A stretch of DNA of 64,000 nucleotides from Filosporella fistucella (taxonomy: Eukaryota; Ascomycota; Leotiomycetes; Helotiales), in contig JAQJZZ010000019.1 of the NCBI GenBank assembly GCA_030077755.1, forward strand, positions 632,501 to 696,500. The letters are read 5' to 3'. Shown here one piece after another: positions 33,933 through 44,511 of the stretch (the stretch's first letter is position 1; every line of letters starts with the position of its first letter). Both the position numbers and the translations under genes were made by a program. A model generated the notes under the pieces. The model saw nothing but the letters and a program-made list of their open reading frames with translations, made no database searches and was not told the origin of the DNA.

Positions 33933-35608
33933 ATGAAGAACACAATAGAGCCAATTTTCTTGGGATAGGAGCTCACTGTTTGCGATTTTGGAATACAGAT
34001 GCAAAACAAAGTTCCGAAGTGTTCTAGCATTGGGATTTTGTCTTGTATGGCATGAATATACCTGTTGCATGTAAGATTACTATGGGAGAAGTGATATATT
34101 TAAACATAGACGATCAATTCACCTTTAGTATGATTGCTTTGATCGTAACTTCGAGTTGTGTCACGTCGATATGTTAATATGTTAAATGATTAGGAAGTGT
34201 CAGTATCGCAAGTCACGGGCTAGATCACCAATTGTGCTTCAAGATTGGAAGCCAAAGAGTGACTATTCAAGACTGTAATTACAGGTGCTTATATACATCT
34301 TAAAGGCAGTAGGCGGCGGCAGGCAACATAGGAGACAGATGAGTAAATCATTATGTCATATCGTCCTGTGACTCATTGTAAGAGAGTGCCCAGGAGGCTA
34401 GCAGCTTATCATATACCAACAAGAAGACGAAAGTATATTTCATCATATTACCAGATATAGTACCACTATTATAAACAGAACCACAAAATTAGAACAATAA
34501 TAAAAGGAGGGTAAGTAGCTAGTAGTCTTTAGGAGTTAAAGTATTATTATCTAAGTGCGATATATAAAAGGTTGAGCCTTAGGATCATATAGCAAAACAC
34601 TAGAAAATAGCCGATCACATGCTATACGTGACTAGTATAATAAACACTAATTCTAGAACCATTTTACACTATCCACTCATTACCTATAATACGAAGAAAA
34701 TGTTCCTTAAATATGAAAAGCTACGCTCCTCGGGTCTTAAGGTAAACGGGAGAGATATTCGTAATGGTGAGTAAAGTCAATGTCCCGGAATACAAGTGCC
34801 GCTAGACGCTCATTCCTGCAGCCCTCGAGAAACAGATTTGCTACTTTTTCACTCCAGAGGCGTTTTTTGAAAAACGCACATGGCATGCTGGCGGAACTGT
34901 GCATGTATCGGGACTATTTGTGAAAAATATATGTCATTGTGCGGGTGATAAAAAACCCAAATGGAATAGTGTTAGAGTTGCTTAGTGTTTCGAGGAGTTT
35001 TCATGAACATGAACCTTTGGGGACGGATGAAAGGGAAGCTCATAATAGAGCATCCTCATAGCAGGTCTACCTATGGTTACGATGTGGTCTCGGAATAGAC
35101 ATTCTGCTCACTGATGGGCCCAAAACACATTATCAGACATTCTTAGATCTTTGTACTTGTACAACAAAGATTATCGGAACTTCCTTCCGCCCTTGGAATG
35201 ACCCTTCGTGAGGAAACCATATCGCAGCTGAATTTACCTTATGGAGCGGCCACTCCGAAATTATCTATAGATGTACAAGTACAAGATGGGATTAAAGATG
35301 ATGTGAGGCAATATAAACAGTGCACAAACGTATGATCTGGCAGAAATTCAGCTCGGGTCATGTCACCTTGTATTGGAATTTATGTTCGTATTCCCAGGTG
35401 CTGACATCAGCCAGAATGTGTTTCGGCGCTTCTCCATGGAGGTACAATGAAACAGAAAGTATAAAAGAGCCGTCAAGGACGATGAATAAAAGATATCTAT
35501 ACACATCATCGAAAGGACCGGACGAAAATTGATAAGCCAACAAAGCCTATACTCATCCGCGGCTTCAATTGAAAATTTTCGGCTTATTATCTTTTACCAA
35601 CGCCAATT
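33933..35608. other. Intergenic, about 1.7 kb
   Basis: 34430-34720 is AT-rich and non-coding. Nothing is recognised before the core promoter of the cysteine-rich gene. Confidence 0.5.
35459..35467 (+). promoter_or_regulatory. TATA-like box of cysteine-rich gene
   Basis: GTATAAAAG lies 142 bp upstream of the predicted ATG at 35609. Confidence 0.4.
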
Positions 35609-36753
35609 ATGGAGATTTTAACCATTCTATTGAGCCTGGCTATAGGGCTAGCGGGAAAAGCTGCAGCTCTTCCTGGGCCTGTGACCGGTAAGTAATCCGC
35701 TTCTCAGCATCGAATACATATTGATCAGCCAAAGCACCAACAAAAATTGACTGTTCTCGACTTAGTTGCATCTCAGAGATGCACGGAGTCTACAACGCAA
35801 CAAGTCGCCGATGTGAATGCGAATGGATCCCCGGTTTTCCAATTGAGCCTGCAACTTCTCTGACTGAAAGAAAAGAGGCAGCAGATTTGGTGATTTGCCT
35901 ACAAGTTATGTGCAAGTCTGGCTACCACCAAAATCCTACCAATTGCGTTTGCGAACCAGATGAAATATTCTGTCCCGAAATACTTCTTATCTGTCCATAT
36001 GGTTTTCATGCTGAATGTAACGTGGCCACACACAAATGGTCATGTAAGCCAGATGAGGTTCCTCGGAATGAGAAGCGAGAAACAGCTGATCTGGAAAATT
36101 GCTCATTTACTGAGTGCGAGGATGGGTATTCTCAACACTATGATTCAGATGAAGATAGCTGCACTTGCAAAGAGGTTGCAGAAGCTTGCTCCAAAATCCA
36201 TATCGAGTGTCCTCCTGGATTTCACGCCTACTGTAACGGAATTCTGGGCCCAAACAATTGGTCGTGTCAGCCAGATGTTGACCCCTCAACATGTCCTACA
36301 ATCAAAAGTTGCATGGCAGGTACTCATCCGCGCTTCAACTCCTTGACCAGCGAATGCTACTGCAACACGGATAAAGAGAGTACATGCCGCGCCACCGAAT
36401 GTCCTGTCGAGGAATTCCCCCTTTGGAATCCTTATACCGAGACTTGTACTTGCTTCCCAATCGACAGGGTCAAGCGTTTTACTGAGCCAGCCGAGGATAC
36501 TGCCAGCCCTCCTTTCTGCCCTCCACTCATGTGCATACTCGAAGAATCACCCGTATTCAACCATAAAACCGGTTCCTGCGAGTGTCATCTTGATCCTGTG
36601 GTGACTGAGCAGTCAACTCTCCCAACTGCGACCACGGCAACTACACTGCCGGCTCCAACGCCTGATTGCTCCAAAAGGGAGATTTTCTGTGGCAATGACA
36701 AGATATTTACGTGGAATCCAGTGTTGGGGAAGTGTGAGTGTCAGTGGGTTTAA
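35609..36753 (+). CDS. Secreted cysteine-rich repeat protein (eight tetra-Cys units)
   Basis: Two exons, 35609-35687 and 35777-36753, give 351 aa. Residues 1-20 are a signal peptide (MEILTILLSLAIGLAGKAAA), so the protein should enter the secretory pathway. The mature part is a string of about eight units of the form C-x(3-5)-C-x(11-17)-C-x-C, or only C in place of C-x-C. Unit starts include CLQVMC, CPEILLIC, CSFTEC, CSKIHIEC, CPTIKSC, CRATEC, CPPLMC and CSKREIFC. Several contain an aromatic-N pair before the last cysteines (FN, WN). An extra half unit (YNATSRRCECEW) sits at the N-terminus. A two-unit module is duplicated, each copy led by a dibasic stretch (ERKEAADL, EKRETADL); VKRF is a third possible Kex2 site. 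A Thr/Pro-rich linker precedes the last unit. I recognise no named family. An effector, adhesin or wall role is possible. The acceptor at 35776 was chosen because the nearer one breaks frame. Confidence 0.82.
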
Positions 36754-37679
36754 GGGCTGGATATGCCCGCTGAGTCTTGGATGGGCTGCGAGTATGGGAT
36801 TCTAGCAGGTATTATAGATTGAAATGATTTTGGAATTCTTGAACTTGAACTTGGTGATGGTAGTGGGTCCAAAGTGGTTTCCGAAAGAATTGAAAATTGC
36901 GTTGTCTTTGACCTTTATTCCTACACTTTTATCTCTTCCGGTGCAAAGCATTGTGCCCTGGTAGGATATTTCAACTCTGCTGACTATTTTTCTCTATGAA
37001 TATCCACATTCTTCTGGGTATGAGCTGCGATGTTCGACGCCGACTAAAGGGGTGTATATAGTCCAATTATACTTAGTCTAGCGTTATGCGTGATAATCTG
37101 CGTTATAATTCTCTACTCTTAGGCAAAGTATTCCAGATTGCTGGATTTTGAGCTTAGAGTTATAGATACAGACCTGATAGTTAGCTCTTGTAAACTGTGT
37201 ATAACTAATAATTGGGCTCTATTTCACTTAGAACGATTGTAAAGATTGTTGGCCTTTCTGGTATCCGACCTGATAAACTGGCGGAATAGGGTAGTTCTTA
37301 CCATCGCACAGAGTATCCAAATAACTAGAATAGGGGCATTGTCATTCAAGGAATAAAATTGAGAAGGGTCCTTCTGATGAGAAGTTTATTATTAGACAAG
37401 TCAGGGGAGTAATCTTTCCTTGTGAAATTCTGGGTGACTCTGGAAGGTTCTCACTATATTCAGATATAAAAGATGGGGATCAAAAGTGTTAATATGGATA
37501 GGCTATATTGTATTTATCTTCGTTTATTCTGTCATGTGTATTAAAATATAGTCTATTTTCTCTAATTTTGAAATGAAATTAGGCAGTTGAAGTTCGCCCC
37601 CTAGCCTTTATCTAACTAATAAAACAGGGAATGAATTCTCAGAACGCAGCAAAAAAGGGCATAAATGGACAAGACATAT
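36754..37679. other. Intergenic between convergent genes
   Basis: No gene recognised; moderately AT-rich around 37040-37620. Confidence 0.5.
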
Positions 37680-39342
37680 CTACTGACAACCCTTGATTTC
37701 ACGCAAACAAGCCAACATACTCGCCGGCCACCACCTGCTCTGCTCTTCACCGTCTCCAGGCCAGAGGCGAGCCACGAAATCATCACCGTATCTGTTCAGC
37801 ATTCCGTTCAGGAGAATGAACGGCAGATTCCCAATCGTCCATACTTCTTCCTCTAACAAAAACATGAGCACACACCAATGTGCGAAGATATCAAGCGCAA
37901 GTGCTTGCACCTCAGTCGGCTTCAGCAAACCGTCTGGAACAGACTCCATTGGATGCTCAAGACTCTCGTCTAGAAGCGGTAGGAGTAGATCGAGATATCC
38001 CGGTGAAGCATGGATGAGGAAAGTGAGAAAAGGTCTGTGAAGTGGTTGGTTTGGTAAAATCATTATCGGCGTACCTAGGTAGGTTCGAAGCCATGAAGGT
38101 AGTTGCGGAAGCGTTTTTGCGTGGTTTATTGACAATACTGGTACTGAGTCGGGTGATGAAAAAGTGAGATCTCTGATGGTGGATAGTCTCTGAAAAGATT
38201 CTGCACAGGCAGCCAAAGCAGGGTCTTCGCTGTGGGGTAGAAATGTAGAATCGAGGCGTTCCTGGAGCTTAGAGAACGCTTGTTGGCTGGTTGCGGCAAA
38301 AATCGGGTACATCACATGCGTAAGCGACGGGGGAGGGGTCGCTCCAGCTGTTCTGGACTCCAATTGTGTTATCGCGATTTCTTTTGGAACTTCCGGCTCA
38401 CAGGAAATCCTGTGACATGGTTCCACGTGATCACCACTGAGCACCTGGAGCGTCAATCTCAATCCCTTGATGAGAACTATTGCGTCTCTCAAAGATGCCG
38501 ACAAAAGTTTGTAAGGCTCGTGGCTTGGTTTCCTGTTCTCCATCCAATGATTTATTTGCTGACTTGCAGTGGCGAAGCCGACCAATAGTGGAGCACTTGC
38601 CAAAAGAGGTTCCGGTTTCAGCATATCTGGTTGTGAAATTAAGTCTCTCGTCTCTTCGCTTGCAAAATTATAATGTCGATAACCAGACATCAATATCTGA
38701 TTGACAGCAGCGACCTCAGGAGGTGGTTGTTTAGCAATCATGTCGCGGCACAGACAGGCGGCAGAAAGTGCCAAGATGGCGTGGAAAACAACTTTGCTCT
38801 GTAATGCCAGTGTTGGTATATATATCTGCAGAACAGCTTTATGATTTTGGTAGGGAGTAGTGACGTGACTCGTGTGCTGCAAATAATGGTGATATAAAGC
38901 TGTATCAGACGGTTGCGAGTCATCTTCGGCATCGGCATCGGTATCGTAACTTGCTTCCAACACAGCTGGAGTTGAGTACGCTGATGCATCAGAAAAGGGT
39001 GAGTTTTCGGAAAATGCTGGAGTAATTGGCGACAGAGAGTGATTGCGGTGCTCTGGGTTTGGTTGAGGTAGGTCATCCAGAGGACCAGATTCAACATCAA
39101 ACAGCGCGGAGGGTTGGTAAACACATTTCTGCAGGCTCAGAACACAGCGGGTACATGATGGTTTGCTCTCGTCGCACTGAAGGTATAATTTAGTTCTGTA
39201 TTCATATATACGATTCGAATTATAAATTGCGTACTTTGATTCTCCGCCTTTTACATTCTCTGCACCCATTTCTTGATTTCTGATGGCACCGTCTTGGCCG
39301 GAATTTGACTGAGCTTGACTTGTGATTCCCAGAGTTGAACAT
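37680..39342 (-). CDS. Zn2Cys6 transcription factor
   Basis: Nuclear binuclear-zinc-cluster regulator. Exon 1 (39342-39235) starts with MFNSGNHKSSSVKFRPRRCH. A 58-bp intron (GTACGC...TTCAG) splits the DNA-binding domain, and exon 2 runs 39176-37680. The spliced product is 534 aa. The cluster NGCRECKRRRIK joined to CDESKPSCTRC and LSLQKC has the exact C-x2-C-x6-C-x5-C-x2-C-x6-C spacing at residues 25-52. The open frame alone (starting 39269) misses the first two cysteines, so the upstream ATG is needed. The rest resembles the C-terminal part of UPC2/sterol-uptake-type regulators in the sequence around the cluster, without a clear fungal_trans core. An acidic Asp/Glu patch lies near residues 105-115. 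The targets are unknown. The secreted lipase lies about 1.8 kb away on the opposite strand. Confidence 0.88.
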
Positions 39343-39848
39343 AATTGAGTCGATTAACCTCTTCAGCTTCTGCCGAATGTTGCTAGAGTTGCCTTATATC
39401 TTCAATGAATGACTGAATCCGTACAACCGCCATCGCAATACGTTGCTGAACTGTAACGGCGTATCTTCGGCTGATTTGCTCAGCCTTGCAATCCAGCATG
39501 GATTTGGAATGCTGACTGTGTCTGAGCGTCTTCACATTTTCTTCTCAAGTGGCTGAGTGAAGCCAAGAGCAAATCAGGACTCAGGGGGATCGGAACAACT
39601 GCAGATCCAGGCTGGCACTGAACCAGATACAAGATTGCTGTGTCGCCTCCATGGTCCATATGCCTCCCAGAATCCCACCACGAACATCGGTATGCATTTG
39701 CATTTGATAGAAATCTATCATTAAAAATCCTACAGAATTTTATATGACGTTCCTGTATCAATGTGTCGCTTTTGCTACCGGACCACGGGATGATGTAAAT
39801 AGGAGGCTATGTAGGCTCACCGACATTTCAATATTGATTGATACCTGG

Positions 39849-40254
39849 TTGGTAATCTTTTCCAGCACAATCCAGTCAAAAATGATATCGAGTACTTACA
39901 TGATCTGATTGCTGGACTTTTCAAGTCTTTTGAACAATGGAGATAATTCTGCATTGAAGCTTGTAGCCCACTGTACTTAAAGAAAAACGATTGTTCTTTA
40001 CGGACGTATGACCTTACTTCGATGCCAACATGACCGTTTGTTCAAACACAATTCTCCTCGCGTAAACGTATTGAGAGCGGTCAGAATTAACTTCTTCTTC
40101 CCCTTTTCCTCGTTTCTCTCCTTTTGGCGTTGCGGATTGCATTACATAGGAGAGCCAGCTACTAACTTGACTAGGGACGTATTCGCGAATCGACCAGGGA
40201 CGGACTCGACGCACCTTATCTGTGGGTCGGTAATCTTTGCCAGCACAATCCAAT
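39849..40254. repeat. Pair of 28-bp direct repeats
   Basis: Copies at 39849-39876 and 40227-40254 share GGTAATCTTT and CCAGCACAATCCA with three mismatches overall. The function is unknown. Confidence 0.7.
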
Positions 40255-40836
40255 GTTCCCAACAGCTCCCTTCAATCAACTTTGTGTTTTAATCAAATTT
40301 GGGGTTTGGATATCGTCGATAGTACGGCAAATAGCCGATCATTCGGTTGTAGTTGGAGTTTGATGAGATATCGGAAGTGATTGTTGTGGTAGAGAACAAA
40401 GCTTAGTTTAAAAACACACCACCTTCTTCGCCAGGCCAGCAACCCCACCCCCCCTTACCCCGGGCCCAAGTCTGCAGTAATGTAGCCTCAGGAAGTCATT
40501 TCCCCCCGCCTCCCTAGGATCCAACTTTCCATTGATATTCCCGTCCCATCCCGCCAACCGCGATGACCGTCTGGTCTGAAGTGCAACCATTCCTTCAATC
40601 ATCGAATCAATCAATCCAGAATGTGTTCCTCAATGGAAGCGACCGGACCGATGATTTTGGTCCGACAAGCTATTAGTCTTATTGCTGGGCATCTTCTCTC
40701 AATAAGCTCCCTCGAATGCATGCTCAACTGACGACTGCCAAGCAATCAAATTCAAATTTCTTGCTCCGCCTCTTTTCATACTAGCCCTGACCTCCCCTGG
40801 TTATCGATACCGCCTCTTTGGGAACTTGGGCACCTC

Positions 40837-41072
40837 TTTACGTTGCTTGTACTCGTCAAGCTCCGAAAGAAAGCCAATGCCATGTGGAGGACTCGTTGCA
40901 CGCCCAGTGGCTGCATCCAAAATGACATGAATGTGTGCATGATGATGCTAACTCTTTTGGAGAGTGAGAGTGAATACGCCTTTACGTTCCCTGTATCAGT
41001 CAAATTCCGAAAGATGATCAAGACGATGTGAATTCTACTCGTTGCACCTCAAGAGCCTCAATCAAAATAACA
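40837..41072. repeat. Degenerate tandem duplication, period about 144 bp
   Basis: Matched landmarks recur 144-146 bp apart: TTTACGTT (40837/40981), TCCGAAAGA (40862/41006), CTCGTTGCAC (40892/41038), and AAAATGACAT (about 40918) against AAAATAACAT (about 41063). It lies immediately upstream of the lipase gene. Confidence 0.65.
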
Positions 41073-41150
41073 TAAGTACTTGCATATCCTGAATCTATTT
41101 CTCTCAACAACAGGTCTGAAGTTTCTAGCCAAACCATACGATCAGTCGCA

Positions 41151-42683
41151 ATGAGGCTCTTTTTAGCTCCAGCACAGTTCGGCAGTTTTGCTCTTTATTC
41201 AGTAATATCTGGTGTCTTCGCCCAGATATCCTCTTCCGTTTTGAGCAAAAGTACCACCTGTAATGAGACATGCCAAACGGCTGCACTAGACGGCGCTGCT
41301 TTTGAACAGGAGTCACACGCCCACACACCACTCGATGACTTCTACAGCATTCCCGCCAGTTTCAAGCCGTCAATGAAACCGGGCATGCTTCTTCGTGTGG
41401 AAGCACACACCAAACTCGAAAATTACACGGTTCCGGGTGGACTGACTATGTCTCGCATCATGTACACATCCGAGAGCCTCAATGGAACCATTGTTCCTGC
41501 ATCAGCTTATATTCTCTGGCCTTACGCGCCATTCGAGTATACCGAAAAGTGCAGCTCAAAGTCCAATCACAAGCCGGGAAACCAAAACCAAAGCAACGTC
41601 CAGTTCCCATTTGTGGCATGGGCACATGGAACATCCGGTCAGTTCGTGAACTGCGCTCCCAGTAACTATCGCTCTCTTCAATATCACTTCATGGCTCCAT
41701 ATACTATCGCACTTGAAGGCTTTGCTGTAGTCGCACCCGATTATGCCGGACTCGGTGTCACAACGATGCCAAATGGAGAAGGGTCACACAATTGGGGCGC
41801 CGCACCAGCTGGAGCCAACGATGTGGCCTATGCGATTGATGCAGCGCGAGCCGCTTTCCCAGAAAATCTTCCCGCTGACGGTCCATTTGTCGCCATGGGT
41901 CATTCACAGGGTGGTGCCATAATTTGGGGATATGCAGAGCGCCAAGCCAGGGCACCACAATCTGGATATCGAGGAACAGTCAGCATTTCTCCTCCCCTGA
42001 AGATCATCGATATCCTCAAAAGCGCGCTACATACAGTTGCTACAAACCCGATCGCGAAAGTTCCCCTATGGGCTCTCATCACCCTAGGAATTCAGCCCAA
42101 AATTATCGCTGCCATTTCCGTCGTCTTCCCCTCTTACAACTACTCAGGCATGACGCCATTGGCCTATGACCGCTGGAACAATGTCGTCAAGCCATTGTCG
42201 GGATGCTTGCCACTTGAGCAGCAGGTTTTTGGTCCTCTCCAGCTCAGTGACCTGGTAAAGCCGAATTGGACTGCCGATAGTACAGTCATGGAATGGAGTA
42301 ATCGTACTGCCGTGGGTGGGAAGAAGTTCAAAGGTCCATTGCTTACCATTGTCGGTGAGACTGATGTTATTCCTCTCGATTTTCTTGAGCAGCAAGTAGA
42401 TGCAAATTGCAAGGCAAGCAAAGACCAAAGCTTGGAAATGATCACATATGAGCGTTCAGAGCATTTCCCCATTATTCAGACGAGTCGGATGAAGTGGATG
42501 TCATGGATCAAGGAAAGGATTTCGGGATGCAATGCAAATGGCGATTGCGTTGAGGCTGGAGTGTGCGGGAAGAAGAGCTTCGTGAAGGCATTCAACACAA
42601 ACAACACAGTGCATCCTATCACTCCCAACTGGTTGGTCCAATGGGTCCCAGTACCGAAAGAGATGTGGAAGCTCGCACTCTAG
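41151..42683 (+). CDS. Secreted lipase (fungal LIP-type)
   Basis: Extracellular lipase/esterase, single exon, 510 aa. Residues 1-24 are a signal peptide (MRLFLAPAQF...GVFA). The alpha/beta-hydrolase core shows AWAHGTSG (oxyanion region, about 157-163), VVAPDYAGLG, and the nucleophile elbow GHSQGG with Ser252. The remaining triad members fit Asp405 (VGETDVIPLD) and His438 (RSEHFP). The arrangement matches the secretory lipase family of Candida LIP proteins and filamentous-fungal relatives. Seven or more N-glycosylation sequons and several cysteines suit a secreted protein. The C-terminal Cys-rich tail (CNANGDCVEAGVCG) may be disulphide-bonded. No intron is needed. It lies beside a Zn2Cys6 regulator on the other strand; control by it is possible but unproven. 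Confidence 0.9.
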   Translation: MRLFLAPAQFGSFALYSVISGVFAQISSSVLSKSTTCNETCQTAALDGAAFEQESHAHTPLDDFYSIPASFKPSMKPGMLLRVEAHTKLENYTVPGGLTMSRIMYTSESLNGTIVPASAYILWPYAPFEYTEKCSSKSNHKPGNQNQSNVQFPFVAWAHGTSGQFVNCAPSNYRSLQYHFMAPYTIALEGFAVVAPDYAGLGVTTMPNGEGSHNWGAAPAGANDVAYAIDAARAAFPENLPADGPFVAMGHSQGGAIIWGYAERQARAPQSGYRGTVSISPPLKIIDILKSALHTVATNPIAKVPLWALITLGIQPKIIAAISVVFPSYNYSGMTPLAYDRWNNVVKPLSGCLPLEQQVFGPLQLSDLVKPNWTADSTVMEWSNRTAVGGKKFKGPLLTIVGETDVIPLDFLEQQVDANCKASKDQSLEMITYERSEHFPIIQTSRMKWMSWIKERISGCNANGDCVEAGVCGKKSFVKAFNTNNTVHPITPNWLVQWVPVPKEMWKLAL

Positions 42684-44511
42684 AGTTTCATACATTGTCT
42701 GGAGGAGAACAAGAAGATATGAGAGACCTCTCTTCTTAATATCGGGACTTAAGTCTCAAAAAGAACACGGTGGTTGTGCCCGTGAGGCTGAGATTTTACA
42801 TTCAATTCATGTCTTAAAAAACCAAATTAACCTCAAAGCAATCCCAAAAATAGATGAATTCCCATTTTCTCTGCCACTGTGACTTAATGATTGTCTGAAG
42901 CTGCGAAAGTTAGGGTAGGGTTTAACAGTATTCCCCATTCCTTCGAGTAGAGCTATGGAAGACGTGCATAGGCGACGAGACTTTTGACCTTAAATGGTCT
43001 TCACGTGACAATCCGATCCCATTCATGTTTTACGACGGGAATCCTCATCCGTGTTGAGTGATTGAGAATATGGCAAGTTTCCACTTGATCCTGTCGATGT
43101 ATTTAAGGTGGATATGTATTCAGTGAACCTGTAGAAAATATGTGTCGAGCACGATCAGACTATCATGAAGGTCTGTATTCGAAGGCGTTCTTTACCCATT
43201 TGTCCTTGAGGTTTCTCATTGAAATCAGAAAATTCTCTTTACATAGTCAAATATACCCCTTTCAGCTTCCATCGCAGTACCTTTTTCTATGCTAACTCGA
43301 GAGCGGAGGTGTCCGTCACGTGCCCGTCACGAGATGGCCCGCCGTGTCTCCACAGATTTTCCCGTTGTCCTTCCCTGATCAAGTAAGTCTAAAAGTTTAC
43401 CTCAACGTCTCTTAGACGTTGAACTTCAGAAACATATTATGATCAAAGATATTGATTTCAATTTCGCGATATCAATTTCGTAGGGGGTCTTCCACGAGAC
43501 TCAGCGGCGACGAGCATACTCCGAGCGCAGAAATCTCTCGAAGGGACATTTGCAACCGCTGGTTGCGGCCAGGCTGGTTGAGAGTCTGTGGAGAGGAATT
43601 AAGTACATTTCCAGAAGTATCGACGAGGAGAGTGAGCTTGTATGTCTGACTGATTGCGCAAGAATCGAAGTCTTTCTCTCGAAGCTAAAGTTTGCGCAAT
43701 TTCTGGATAGGCTGTTGTGAACGCTGAATGCCAATCAAAATTGTACAACCTCCTCGTCACTATATATTAGCCGGACCCACTTAAGAATAATCATTTGTGG
43801 AGGGAGTAAAGGTGAGGAGGGTGTGATCAACGCCCGAGTTCGTCTGATAGCCCCCGTTGAACTAATACCGCTTAGATATTGAGTGCTTTCATACGTCTCC
43901 CTCGATCTATAAATAGGCTAGGATGCCACACATCTCCTTTTGATCACCTGCATCAGCCAATGACTGACAATCAGGGTTGGTGCCAATCATATGCAATCAA
44001 GGGGGGAAGGAAACATGCTCCGTAATCCACCTATCACTCTGTGATGCCAGGCAGAGGAGATTCGAGATGCAATGAGCTCGAGCTGCGTGAGGCTGAGGGG
44101 TCAGCATACTGCGCCACGGCGCGCGACTTTTGAAATGCGGGACAGCCTTGTTAATCGAGATCTCCCGTCCCTCACTGTCTGTCAGCGGTTTTTCTCCCCT
44201 CCACGTTTTCGTACTCTTAGCAAGCACCTCGTTGCGAGTGGTAATTACAAACTCGCCATTATAACATATTTTCAAGCGTGGATTAGCTCTTGGCCTCCAT
44301 TCATTCTGTTCCGTTGCACACTGTGAGGCAACGCCAGAGCCTGATCATCGTCTCCACCTCGTTCTTCTGATAGTCTTTCCCCTTGTCCTACTACTGCCCC
44401 TTTCAGGGCCCTGTCAAGCAGCATCTACTTCGACTGCGAATCTTGTACGTATGTATTTTGCGTACGTTGATCTTCATTGCTGATCCCACGTTAGGACTCG
44501 TCTGTTCAATT
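42684..44511. other. Intergenic, about 1.8 kb
   Basis: Short open frames around 43450-43735 on both strands have no recognisable feature. A palindromic GATATTGAT...ATCAATTTC stretch lies at about 43450-43480. Otherwise nothing is recognised. Confidence 0.45.

Larger units (their letters stand above)
39343..41150. other. Intergenic, about 1.8 kb, with short repeats
   Basis: No gene recognised. It contains a 28-bp direct repeat (39849-39876 and 40227-40254) and a degenerate tandem duplication of period about 144 bp (40837-41072), both listed separately. Confidence 0.5.

Noticed and set aside
43452..43735. Overlapping open frames on both strands, possible gene fragment
   Set aside because: Short peptide-like runs appear in several frames but none matches a family I recognise; not enough to call a pseudogene.
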